The position numbers and the translations under genes were made by a program. Of a DNA stretch of 64,000 nt, positions 1 to 9,353 are shown in pieces. The DNA lies in NCBI RefSeq assembly GCF_024343575.1, contig NZ_RJUA01000124.1, forward strand, positions 23,821 through 87,820, written 5' to 3'. The notes under the pieces are model-generated. The model had not been told where the DNA came from. It saw only the letters and a list, made by a program, of their open reading frames with translations, and did not search any database. The DNA is from Lacihabitans sp. LS3-19. Its GTDB lineage: Bacteria > Bacteroidota > Bacteroidia > Cytophagales > Spirosomataceae. Position 1 is the stretch's first letter; every line of letters starts with the position of its first letter.

Positions 1-2830
1 TCTTTTATATTATCACTTATACATAGATTACAATGGAGATGGAGATTTTGAAGATATTTCTGAATCCGTTTTTAGTGGTCAAAAGAATCAAGGTTCTGCT
101 TTTGGTTCTTTAACAATTCCTAGCACTGCAGTAAGTAATCAATGGCTTAGAGCACGTTTTGTAAGAAGTAGTGTCAGCAATTACAGTTCTTGCACCACTG
201 CTGGTTATGGATCAGCTTTAGACTTTAGCGTTAAATTAATAACAGGATGTTCGCAGCCGGCCTCACCAACAGTTCTAAATCAACAAATAAATTACGGTCA
301 ATCTACGACACTAGTTGCTACTAATTGTACGGGAACAATTAAATGGTTTTCAGGAGGTGAGTTTATTTCAAGCGGAAGTACTCTCTTTACTGGAAACCTA
401 TTTGCAACAAAAAACTATCAAGCTTCTTGTACAATAAACAATTGCTCAAGTTTACCAAGTGCAGTAAGCGTTAAGGTTTTGCAAAATATGAATATTGGGA
501 GTTTGTCTTCAATTGGCTACTGTGCGAATAGTAGCGTAACTATTCCCTTTACTAGTTCAATACCAATTTCAAGCTTCTTAAGTGTGAGTTTGAAAAAAGG
601 TGGAGTTTTGATTAAAAATAAACTCGTTAAAAATTCTGGTTCAATATCATTTGAAATACCAAAAAGCTACACTACTTATACTGGTGGGCCTTTGGTTAAT
701 TTAAATTTTGGGAATGATTACAGTATCGAAATAGAATATATTGACACCTATACGAATGAAGTTTTCAAAGTCATTTCTAGCCCAATTATGATAGGGGCAA
801 TTGAAAACAGCTCTCACGGTGTAGTTAAAAATAAAAATGAATATTTTGATGTAAACAACCCTAAAAGTACGTACACACAATTATGTCAGGGTAAAAGCAA
901 ATATATATATGCCCAAGTACTTGCTCTTGATAACAGCAATTTCACCACAGAAGGTTTAACTTTTACTTGGAAAAAAGACGGGTCCACTTTTTTAACAACC
1001 CAAGCTGACAGTATTCTAGTAAATCAAGCGGGAAAATATACTTTTGAAGTTCAACAAGGCTCATGTATTACCAGTTCAAGTAATAGCAGACCAATGAATG
1101 TTCAGTCAGTTACTGCACTTTTAAATAGTGTGAATACCATAGGTCAGGATTTTGGTTGTAATGGCGGAGAAAAATTAATTTATTCTGAATATCAAAGTAC
1201 AACAGCAAGTTATCAATGGCAGCAGAATGGAACAAATATTCCTAACGCCACAAATAAAGTATTAAAGGCGAATAGTAGCGGAAACTATGGAGTTATTGTA
1301 AGTGACCAAGGTTGTACAATTATAACGGGGAACGCTAAAGCAGTTAGCTTTACTACTGGTTCTCCAACAAAAATTCAATCTATTAATGGTGATACTACAC
1401 TTTGTAAATATACAAATCCATATTTAAATTTAACATCTAGTAATGTAATCAGGCTTGAAGATGTATATGGTGGTGGTTTAACTGTCCCTCAATTGTACTC
1501 CTTTCAATGGCAATTAAACGGCCAAGATATTTCAAAAACGGTTAAAAATTACATTGATATCAGTTATAGAGATAGCCTTAATACCGGCCTTGGCATCTAT
1601 AGATTAAAAAAGCAATTTGGTGACTGTGTTTCCTATAGCAATGAAATAACGATATCAGAAAGCAATATAAATCCTAAGCCAAAGATTTTATACGGTGAGA
1701 CATTGAATGCCTGCTCTGGTCCAATAAATATTCAAGGTCCCTTCCAAGCTCTAAATTATCTCTATAAAAATGGGCAATCAACGGGTAATGCAGGTTACTT
1801 TTTCTACTTAAATGAAAGCGGAGAATATAAAATAAAAAATGGAGACGGTACTTGCCAAAATGAATCTGATCCAATTCAGGTTACCATTGGAAACACGATA
1901 AACCCAAAAATAAAATATGTAGATAATAAGAAGAAAAATCTATGTGGCACTCAGGATAACGTTCCTTTAATGTTTGACTTTTCTGGAAACTCATTTGCAT
2001 ATTCCTATCAATGGTTTAAGAATGGTAGTTTAATTCCTGGCCAAACCTCATATACAATTTATGTTTCAACTGCAGGAACTTATAAACTACAAGTGAGTAG
2101 CGGATCTTGCACTAATTTTTCAAATGAAATCATTATTGGAAATAATAATAATGACATGATTTTAAGTACACTTGATCCAAATTTGGAATGTTCTGGCAGG
2201 GTTAGCTTATTAGAATTTAAAGGTTTGTTAAATATAAACCCTAATCTATTAACTTGGAAAAAGAACGGTACTACCTTACCTCCACACCAATCCGTCAATT
2301 TTTATACAAATGAACCAGGGTTGTACTCAGTTGGATATAATAACAATTTTGGTTGCGTAGGCGAGACGAATACAGTGGAAATAGAAATTGGATCCCCACC
2401 TTCTGGATTTAGTTTGGATCCTGTAGGAAATATACCATCTGGACAAAGTGCCACTTTGACGGTAAACAATTGCCTAGGGAAAGTCAATTGGTATGATACA
2501 GATATTGGAGGTAATTTACTGTATACAGGAAAGGACTTCACAACTCCTGTACTTACTCAAAACTCCACATATTGGATTAGTTGCAGTAAAGATTTTTGCG
2601 AAAGCAGCCGGGTTGAGGTTAATATATCAATTGTCCAATGTGCACAGCATATTATTCATAACTCATCCATTTTATCACAAGAATATTTAGCTGCTCAATC
2701 CATTATAAGTTCTATAAACGTACCAACAGGTGTGAAATATTCAGCTGGTAATAATATTTTATTATCTCCTGGTTTTTCTGCAGGGAGTAATGAAGTTTTT
2801 GAGGCTGTGATTGGTGGATGTCAAAACTAA
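1..2830 (+). CDS. Large secreted Ig-like repeat protein, 5' end outside window
   Basis: The frame is open from the first base (codons from position 2), so the N-terminus and any signal peptide lie to the left; about 942 codons are visible. The first ~80 residues (YIDYNGDGDFED and a closing YGSALDFSVKL) look like a GEVED-type domain. Then follows a series of ~75-90-residue beta-sandwich (Ig-like) repeats with paired cysteines and W-x-x-NG cores such as YQWQQNGTNIPNATN and YQWFKNGSLIPGQTS. The last ~65 residues, from CAQHI to GGCQN, share the pattern NILLSPGF...VFEAVIGGC with the proteins ending at 9258 and starting at 54754. By family knowledge this is a cell-surface or secreted adhesin-like protein; ligand unknown. 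A TTG at 479 gives a shorter possible start, but the coding continues well upstream of it. The next gene starts 8 bp after the stop. Confidence 0.9.
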   Translation, partial: LLYYHLYIDYNGDGDFEDISESVFSGQKNQGSAFGSLTIPSTAVSNQWLRARFVRSSVSNYSSCTTAGYGSALDFSVKLITGCSQPASPTVLNQQINYGQSTTLVATNCTGTIKWFSGGEFISSGSTLFTGNLFATKNYQASCTINNCSSLPSAVSVKVLQNMNIGSLSSIGYCANSSVTIPFTSSIPISSFLSVSLKKGGVLIKNKLVKNSGSISFEIPKSYTTYTGGPLVNLNFGNDYSIEIEYIDTYTNEVFKVISSPIMIGAIENSSHGVVKNKNEYFDVNNPKSTYTQLCQGKSKYIYAQVLALDNSNFTTEGLTFTWKKDGSTFLTTQADSILVNQAGKYTFEVQQGSCITSSSNSRPMNVQSVTALLNSVNTIGQDFGCNGGEKLIYSEYQSTTASYQWQQNGTNIPNATNKVLKANSSGNYGVIVSDQGCTIITGNAKAVSFTTGSPTKIQSINGDTTLCKYTNPYLNLTSSNVIRLEDVYGGGLTVPQLYSFQWQLNGQDISKTVKNYIDISYRDSLNTGLGIYRLKKQFGDCVSYSNEITISESNINPKPKILYGETLNACSGPINIQGPFQALNYLYKNGQSTGNAGYFFYLNESGEYKIKNGDGTCQNESDPIQVTIGNTINPKIKYVDNKKKNLCGTQDNVPLMFDFSGNSFAYSYQWFKNGSLIPGQTSYTIYVSTAGTYKLQVSSGSCTNFSNEIIIGNNNNDMILSTLDPNLECSGRVSLLEFKGLLNINPNLLTWKKNGTTLPPHQSVNFYTNEPGLYSVGYNNNFGCVGETNTVEIEIGSPPSGFSLDPVGNIPSGQSATLTVNNCLGKVNWYDTDIGGNLLYTGKDFTTPVLTQNSTYWISCSKDFCESSRVEVNISIVQCAQHIIHNSSILSQEYLAAQSIISSINVPTGVKYSAGNNILLSPGFSAGSNEVFEAVIGGCQN

Positions 2831-2838
2831 TTAAGATT

Positions 2839-5800
2839 ATGAAAAAAAATTTATTGCTACTTTTTTTTATTTTTCAAATTTCTGCTATTTGTCAAGACAC
2901 TTTAAAATTTGAACAGCCCTATGGTACTATAAGTTGGAATGAAAATAGCTTAAGTTGTTCTTTTCAAACAGGGTTTGATCAAATTCGAACCTCTAACCCT
3001 TATTTGGGTTCAGGGCATGCCAAAACTTCTTCAAATCAACCTTCTTTTCTGACATTTGATACACCTATTAATGTTACTGGTCTTTGGATTTATATGAATG
3101 GATTTCCAACTGGATTTTCATATATGTATGGATATGATGAAAACGATAATGTTTTATTTTCCCAAGAATTAAATGCTTCTAATTTCATGTTTAATTATGC
3201 TTTCCAGCCTCTTAACTGGATGGGTATCAAGAAGATAAAATTTAATATTCCACCAGAGCTAATGCCTGGGCCAGATCCAATGTTTCCTGAAATGGAATTT
3301 CCTGTTGATGTATATTATGATGAAATTATTTACGAGCTTTCAAACTCAACTAATATCTGCTTATCGCCTTCAGAAAGTCAAATGGACTTTATTCGAAACG
3401 ATTCAATCTTCCCTGTTTGGCGAGGTTCAATAGGTGAAAAATATATTTTTCGGTTCAAGCCAATATCTTCCACTATTTGGGCTTATTCGGACACTTTATT
3501 GGCAGTATCTAATGATTTAATAAAAGGGAGTATCACAAATTATACAAATAATACCTGGTATCATTGGCAAGTAAAGAGTATCTGTACCAATGGTATTGAA
3601 AGTAATTATTCTTCATTGATGAGTTTTAAAACAGAATGTGATCCTGTGTTATATGCTTTAAACCATACGGCCACAGAATCAACTATAAATGTTTATTGGA
3701 CTTCACAGGGCAGTTATGAACGGTATAATTTAAAATATAGAATATACGGAACTGATGATTGGACAGAAGTTTTTCAAATAGATACCTCAAATTACAATTT
3801 AACAGGATTACCTTCTGCTACACGTTATGAAATCCAAGTTCAAAACCATTGTTTTGGTGGGATTTCAGCTTATACAAATACAAGTACTTATTTTGGAACT
3901 ATTTGTGAAGATTCGGAATCAACAATAGATACTACTGTAATAAATTCATATTATGCACCAAATGGTCAGATTCTTAATACAAGTGGTAGCTATATAATTA
4001 CTATTCCTAATTCAACAAATTGCGATAGTGTAATTACTATAAATTTAACAATTCAAAGTTATGATGTTCTAACTTTTGACCAAACAGTAGGTACTACCGT
4101 TTGGACTGAAAATGGAATCACATGGGAATACCAAAATGGTGGAAGTCAGATATGGACCAATGACCCCAGGTCAGGAATTGCTGGAGGTAATTCATCCACA
4201 AATACAACATCTTATTTGGTTGCCAGTCAATATTTTGAACCTCATGGTATTTGGCTAAGGCTTTTAGATTTTCCAGATGGAAATGCTTATATCCAGGGTT
4301 TAGATGAAAATAGCAATGTGCTATATTCAACATTTATAGATCCTGCTGTTTATTTTGGTAATTATCAATACCTTCCGCTTGAATGGGGCCCTGTGAAAAA
4401 GATTAAATTTTTATTGCCAAACAGTATTGAAAGTATGGAGGATCCTGACCCTATGATGCCCCCTTATATTTTTCCTGTTAATGTTCATTATGACGATTTG
4501 GAATATTTGCCATCAAATGAAAATGTTTGTGCGGCACCTGACAATAGAGAAGTTGAATATAGTAATTCTTATTCTGCAAAATTAAAATGGCAAGGTTTAC
4601 TATCAAATTCATATTTGGTAAGATATACTCCTGATGGAATAAATTGGTTTTATTCAGATACATTGCATGCTGTTAATGAATTAATTATCGATGATTTGGA
4701 AACAAATGGTAATTATTACTGGCAGGTAAAAGCAATATGTTCATCAAATTTTAGTGAATTTGTGGCAGGCCCTAACTTCTTTACAAATTGTCAGCAAAGT
4801 CAATTTGTTTATCCTCCTATTTCAAATCTAACTGATTCATCAGCAATAGTCTCATGGATTGAACCAGATACTAGTTATTTCTATAACTTTAGATATAGGA
4901 TTGATAATGAAGTTAATTGGAATCTAATTTCGAATATTTCCACTGACACAGTTTCTTTATATAATTTAAGTCCGGGGAAACATTATGAAATACAACTTCA
5001 AACCAATTGCTTAAATACAACTTCTGATTTTACAGGAAGCAATGCATTTGATACCCCTTGTTCGCCAGTCTCTGTTATACTTGACACAACAGTTGTCGAT
5101 CATTATGTTGCTCCAGATGGAGGCTATTTCAATCAAACGGGTACTTTTAGTTTTACAATTTATGGCACAAATGGATGTAATTCTCTATATACACTTCACC
5201 TTACAGTTATACCGGTTCCCAACCCGATTATTACTTACGATAAAGAACATTATTGTAATTTAGAAATCCCAATAGTTAGTGTTAATTGTAGTGGTAATAC
5301 TGTGGAATGGTTTATTCAAGATATAGGTCCTGTTTTTGTTGATAATGACACACTAAAGGTCATATCAGTCAATGAGAGTTATTTAGTAAGGTGTGCTTCA
5401 GGATCGATATATACGGCGTATCAGAATGTGAGTTTTAATGATACTCCGAGAAGTTTTGTTTCTTCGCCTAATTTATATTTCAACTCCAATGAAATCCAAG
5501 GTGGTGTTCCTTCCTATAATCACTGCAAAGGGGCGGAAGATTTATATATAGGTGCTATTTGTGTACCTGGATCTGTTTTGGGTTGGACAGATGGTACAAG
5601 TCCTATTTTAAATCAAAATTTCAGGCCTGACTCTATAGAAGTATATTCATTTTATTGTGAAGTAAATGGATGTAATAGCGATACTACTAATGTTACTTGG
5701 TCATTTAAAGAGCCTCAATATGCCAATGAGAAACCACCACTTTTTCAAAGCGAAAACTATTCATGCTATTCTGGAGGATTTATTTCAGCTTCTGGTTGTA

Positions 5801-8800
5801 GTTCCAATAATTATTTCGGACATTACTATGATTTAGAAGGCAACATAAACTATATCCAGTGGCAAGGTAGTCAAGAGCAATTTATAAATTTAGACACAAG
5901 TAAATACGTTTATGTAAGCTGTATTGATCCAGTTTGTTCAAATACATTTTCATACGATTCTATATTTTATGATATGTCTAATCCTCCCATTCTGTCACCA
6001 CCTGAAATACCTGATAACGATTTGTTGTATTGTCAAAAAGGAGGATTTCTAAGCGTATTATCAAATGCATGTTCAAATGGCACTTTAAGTTGGCTGAAAT
6101 ATAATAGCTCATCTAACATAGAAGAAGAATTTTTATTGGATGCAAATGCAGAATTCTATGAAGGCGACACACTTAAATTAACTTGTATAGAAGGGTTGTG
6201 CATTTCTGAACCGATATTTCATGTTGTCGACTATTCGTTACATATAACCCCTGAAATAGAATCCAACAATGCGAATTATTGTATAGGCACAAAACTGAAA
6301 CTATTTTCTCCGAATTGTCCATCTCCTCAATTTACTTCCCATTGGCGAGTTCATACAGATGGTAATCTTAATTACGGGTCGAATTATTATTCTGATACAA
6401 TTGAAGTTGAACTCACAAATATTGTAAAAGTAAGTTTGTATTGTCATGTAAATTCAATTACAAATGCTAATTGCTACACTGATACTTCTGTATTTGTCCC
6501 CCAATTCGCCAATAACACTCTGATCGCAAACATCCAAACCTCAAAAGACACCCTTTGCCATGGGGAAAGCTTTGATGTAACTTTTGATTTATCTGAGACT
6601 TTTCCTAATGGAAATATATTTACAGTACAGTTGTCTGATAAGTTTGGAAGTTTTGAGAATGCAGTTGATTTAGGAAGCAGCATCTCTTCAAATCAAACTA
6701 GTATTTCCGTAGCACTACCAACTATTATATTAGCAGGAGATCAATATAGAATTCGAGTTGTCCCAAGTCTTACCAATCTTGGGCCGGGGGAATTTTTATG
6801 CTATCAAAAGGTGTTTCCAATTACAGTTTTAGGTAGGGGTGCCGCCAGAATTTTCAATAATAATGGATTCAATTGTGAGGGATCCCAGCTTAATTTTTCT
6901 GCTTCTTCGCCTTATTTCAATACTTATATATTTGACAGAAATATCAAATTTTTTAAAAATGGTGCGGATGTCACTGAATCATCAAAGACAAAGCAAAAGG
7001 ATAAATACCTGATTACATTCGCCCAAAATACAGATCAAGGTTTTTACCATGTCGAAATGGAATACAATGGTTGTTTATTATCCTCAGATAGTTTAAATAT
7101 TGCTTTTTTAATAGAAAATAGAGCCCCTTCTTTTTCTGATACAACAGTTAGTATTCAAAGGGGAAATACACTTAATTTAAATGCAAACTGTATTGGTAGT
7201 TTAGTTATATCACCTTCACCATTTGCGTTTTATGCTCCATATCCAAGTTTAGTGCCCTATAATTTTAAAAATTATGCGGATACGACTTTCTACCTGGCTT
7301 GTAACACATCTGGATGCATTAGCGATTATCGAGAAGTAGTCATATTAGTTACAGATCCTTTTAATGCCCCACTTCCTCCTATTCTAACTTTAAATGAGGA
7401 CAGTGTTTGTACTGCCAATATTTATTCTAATCCTCAAATTGTAACTGCAACAGGATGTACGGGTACAATAGAATGGTACCTGGATGCTAGTCTCAATTAT
7501 CCATTTGAAACAGATACTTATGAGCCATATCAATTAACAGTTCCTTATGGGAATACAGTTTATGCAAAATGTTCTGAAAGTGGAATTGTAGCCAAAGGGA
7601 TTAGTAAAATTGATTTGCACCAAGTAGATAATTTTAGTTACCATTTACCTAAAATATCTCCTGCAAACTATATTAATTATCCTGAAGAATATACGTTAAA
7701 AGTTGGTCAAAACACACCTGTTCATTTAGAGGTAGAAGAATACACTCAAGATTATGGTATTTACAATATGATTAAGTATTGCAGCAACGGAATTATTAAG
7801 TGGTTTGATAGTGAGAATAATTTTTTACAAACGGGTAACAGCTTTGACACTCTTAGCAGTTCATCTGATATAAAATTATTTTTAGTTTGTGAAAGAGCCG
7901 GTAAATGTGAAGATAAAAGAAGACCAATTAATATATCCGTAACAGATACCTTATTAATCACTCCAGCAAATGATGAATATTACATTTGTGGAGGTGGTTC
8001 TGTCATTTTAAAAGCAAATTCTTGTATTTCTTCCAATGTAAAATGGTTCGCGGATTCATTAGGGAATTCATTGCTATATACTGGAGATTCTTTTAGTACT
8101 GGTACTTATAATAATACAGGAACCACAAACACTATTGTCACTTTTTATGTGGCTTGTAATAATGGTGTAACTCAAACAACATTGAAACAAGTAAAAGTCA
8201 TTGTTAGTCCAATGCCCCAATTTCCTTCAATTCAGGATACAATTGTAGCATGTAATACTCCAGTTGTATTAACTCCAATTGTAGATAATTGTTTATCTAT
8301 AGAAGAGCCTATTTGGTATATTAGTCAGGGAATAGAAACCATTTTGTCTGATGAATTATTTAGAAATACTGGTCAAGGAAATATCATAAATTACGATTAT
8401 AGAAATCAAAGTAGAAGCTATAAGGTCACGTGCAAGAATAAATCAAGTACTTGTGAGTCAGCTAAGAAACACTTCACCGTCTCTTTTGATTGTAGTCCAC
8501 CTCCACCACCAATTATAGAAATTGGCAACCAAATTACAGTTAGTGCTACTGATAAAAATAATGGGACTTCGACTGTAAAAGGAATCTCTGCAGCAAATGA
8601 GTTTTGTGTTGGCGAACAAGTTCTTCTCATGGCATTAAATTGTGAAAACGGTACAATTTTTTGGAGCGATGGTTTTGTAGGATCTCCAAGGAATTACAAA
8701 GTAAAAGAAGGGTACATAAATTTAGTGGCTAACTGTAAAACTGATAATTATCTAAAAAGTGCCTCTTCAAACAGCTTGGAATTTCAGTCAAAGCCAACAC

Positions 8801-9258
8801 CTTCCTTTGCTTTGGTTGATACAGTATATAGTACTTCTCTGGTTAATTTATCTGCGGATTCGGTATTGTCAAATTTGGTACTTCCATTAGGTTCAACTAT
8901 GGCTTATTTTTCAGATGCAGAATTTTTAAGTGCTGTTCCTAATCCTGCAAATATTGATGTTAGTGGTACTTATTTTATTAAAGCAACAGCTCCAAATGCA
9001 TGCAGCTTCTCAGACGATGTGGTTGTAATTATAGACAAGTGCGGGAGAGTGATAGGTTATTATTCTCCAACAGATGATGTCTTTAGTGGTAATGTTGATG
9101 CTAAGACAAGGAAACAAATAACAGCAGAGAATAAAATCAGGAACACTGCACGGGCCAGTTTCAGGTCAGAGTCAAACATTCTACTTCGACCTGGATTTGA
9201 AGCTAAACCAAATAGCGGAGGAGTTTTTAAAGCAGAAATAGGGGGCTGTGATTATTGA
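2839..9258 (+). CDS. Giant secreted multidomain surface protein (Ig/FN3-like), 2139 aa
   Basis: The chosen ATG at 2839 opens a clear signal peptide (MKKNLLLLFFIFQISAICQ); an in-frame ATG at 2818 would overlap the upstream stop and adds seven residues before it. Residues ~22-408 and ~411-792 are two copies of one module: a lectin-like beta domain (LKFEQPYGTISW / LTFDQTVGTTVW), two fibronectin-III-like segments (WHWQVKSIC-like) and a short domain with a YYAPNG / HYVAPDG start. The rest is a chain of cysteine-containing Ig-like repeats. The C-terminus NILLRPGFEAKPN...VFKAEIGGCDY is the same Gly-Cys-ending domain as in the upstream gene. The protein is probably exported and surface-attached. It pairs with the upstream gene as a tandem of related adhesin-like proteins; ligand unknown. 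Confidence 0.9.
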   Translation: MKKNLLLLFFIFQISAICQDTLKFEQPYGTISWNENSLSCSFQTGFDQIRTSNPYLGSGHAKTSSNQPSFLTFDTPINVTGLWIYMNGFPTGFSYMYGYDENDNVLFSQELNASNFMFNYAFQPLNWMGIKKIKFNIPPELMPGPDPMFPEMEFPVDVYYDEIIYELSNSTNICLSPSESQMDFIRNDSIFPVWRGSIGEKYIFRFKPISSTIWAYSDTLLAVSNDLIKGSITNYTNNTWYHWQVKSICTNGIESNYSSLMSFKTECDPVLYALNHTATESTINVYWTSQGSYERYNLKYRIYGTDDWTEVFQIDTSNYNLTGLPSATRYEIQVQNHCFGGISAYTNTSTYFGTICEDSESTIDTTVINSYYAPNGQILNTSGSYIITIPNSTNCDSVITINLTIQSYDVLTFDQTVGTTVWTENGITWEYQNGGSQIWTNDPRSGIAGGNSSTNTTSYLVASQYFEPHGIWLRLLDFPDGNAYIQGLDENSNVLYSTFIDPAVYFGNYQYLPLEWGPVKKIKFLLPNSIESMEDPDPMMPPYIFPVNVHYDDLEYLPSNENVCAAPDNREVEYSNSYSAKLKWQGLLSNSYLVRYTPDGINWFYSDTLHAVNELIIDDLETNGNYYWQVKAICSSNFSEFVAGPNFFTNCQQSQFVYPPISNLTDSSAIVSWIEPDTSYFYNFRYRIDNEVNWNLISNISTDTVSLYNLSPGKHYEIQLQTNCLNTTSDFTGSNAFDTPCSPVSVILDTTVVDHYVAPDGGYFNQTGTFSFTIYGTNGCNSLYTLHLTVIPVPNPIITYDKEHYCNLEIPIVSVNCSGNTVEWFIQDIGPVFVDNDTLKVISVNESYLVRCASGSIYTAYQNVSFNDTPRSFVSSPNLYFNSNEIQGGVPSYNHCKGAEDLYIGAICVPGSVLGWTDGTSPILNQNFRPDSIEVYSFYCEVNGCNSDTTNVTWSFKEPQYANEKPPLFQSENYSCYSGGFISASGCSSNNYFGHYYDLEGNINYIQWQGSQEQFINLDTSKYVYVSCIDPVCSNTFSYDSIFYDMSNPPILSPPEIPDNDLLYCQKGGFLSVLSNACSNGTLSWLKYNSSSNIEEEFLLDANAEFYEGDTLKLTCIEGLCISEPIFHVVDYSLHITPEIESNNANYCIGTKLKLFSPNCPSPQFTSHWRVHTDGNLNYGSNYYSDTIEVELTNIVKVSLYCHVNSITNANCYTDTSVFVPQFANNTLIANIQTSKDTLCHGESFDVTFDLSETFPNGNIFTVQLSDKFGSFENAVDLGSSISSNQTSISVALPTIILAGDQYRIRVVPSLTNLGPGEFLCYQKVFPITVLGRGAARIFNNNGFNCEGSQLNFSASSPYFNTYIFDRNIKFFKNGADVTESSKTKQKDKYLITFAQNTDQGFYHVEMEYNGCLLSSDSLNIAFLIENRAPSFSDTTVSIQRGNTLNLNANCIGSLVISPSPFAFYAPYPSLVPYNFKNYADTTFYLACNTSGCISDYREVVILVTDPFNAPLPPILTLNEDSVCTANIYSNPQIVTATGCTGTIEWYLDASLNYPFETDTYEPYQLTVPYGNTVYAKCSESGIVAKGISKIDLHQVDNFSYHLPKISPANYINYPEEYTLKVGQNTPVHLEVEEYTQDYGIYNMIKYCSNGIIKWFDSENNFLQTGNSFDTLSSSSDIKLFLVCERAGKCEDKRRPINISVTDTLLITPANDEYYICGGGSVILKANSCISSNVKWFADSLGNSLLYTGDSFSTGTYNNTGTTNTIVTFYVACNNGVTQTTLKQVKVIVSPMPQFPSIQDTIVACNTPVVLTPIVDNCLSIEEPIWYISQGIETILSDELFRNTGQGNIINYDYRNQSRSYKVTCKNKSSTCESAKKHFTVSFDCSPPPPPIIEIGNQITVSATDKNNGTSTVKGISAANEFCVGEQVLLMALNCENGTIFWSDGFVGSPRNYKVKEGYINLVANCKTDNYLKSASSNSLEFQSKPTPSFALVDTVYSTSLVNLSADSVLSNLVLPLGSTMAYFSDAEFLSAVPNPANIDVSGTYFIKATAPNACSFSDDVVVIIDKCGRVIGYYSPTDDVFSGNVDAKTRKQITAENKIRNTARASFRSESNILLRPGFEAKPNSGGVFKAEIGGCDY

Positions 9259-9318
9259 AAAATAACAGTTTCAATACCCCACAAATTTATTATTCGGTAA
9301 CCGCTAAAGGTCAATAAG

Positions 9319-9353
9319 GTAGTATCTTGCGAAATCACGATACTACTTTTTTT
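9319..9353 (+). terminator. Intrinsic terminator abutting the next start codon
   Basis: An 8-bp perfect stem GTAGTATC / GATACTAC (9319-9326 and 9339-9346) with a 12-nt loop is followed by seven T residues ending at 9353. The ATG of the next gene is at 9354, so the T-run directly touches the start codon. It may terminate the giant upstream gene or act as an attenuator or translational control hairpin for the downstream gene. Confidence 0.75.
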
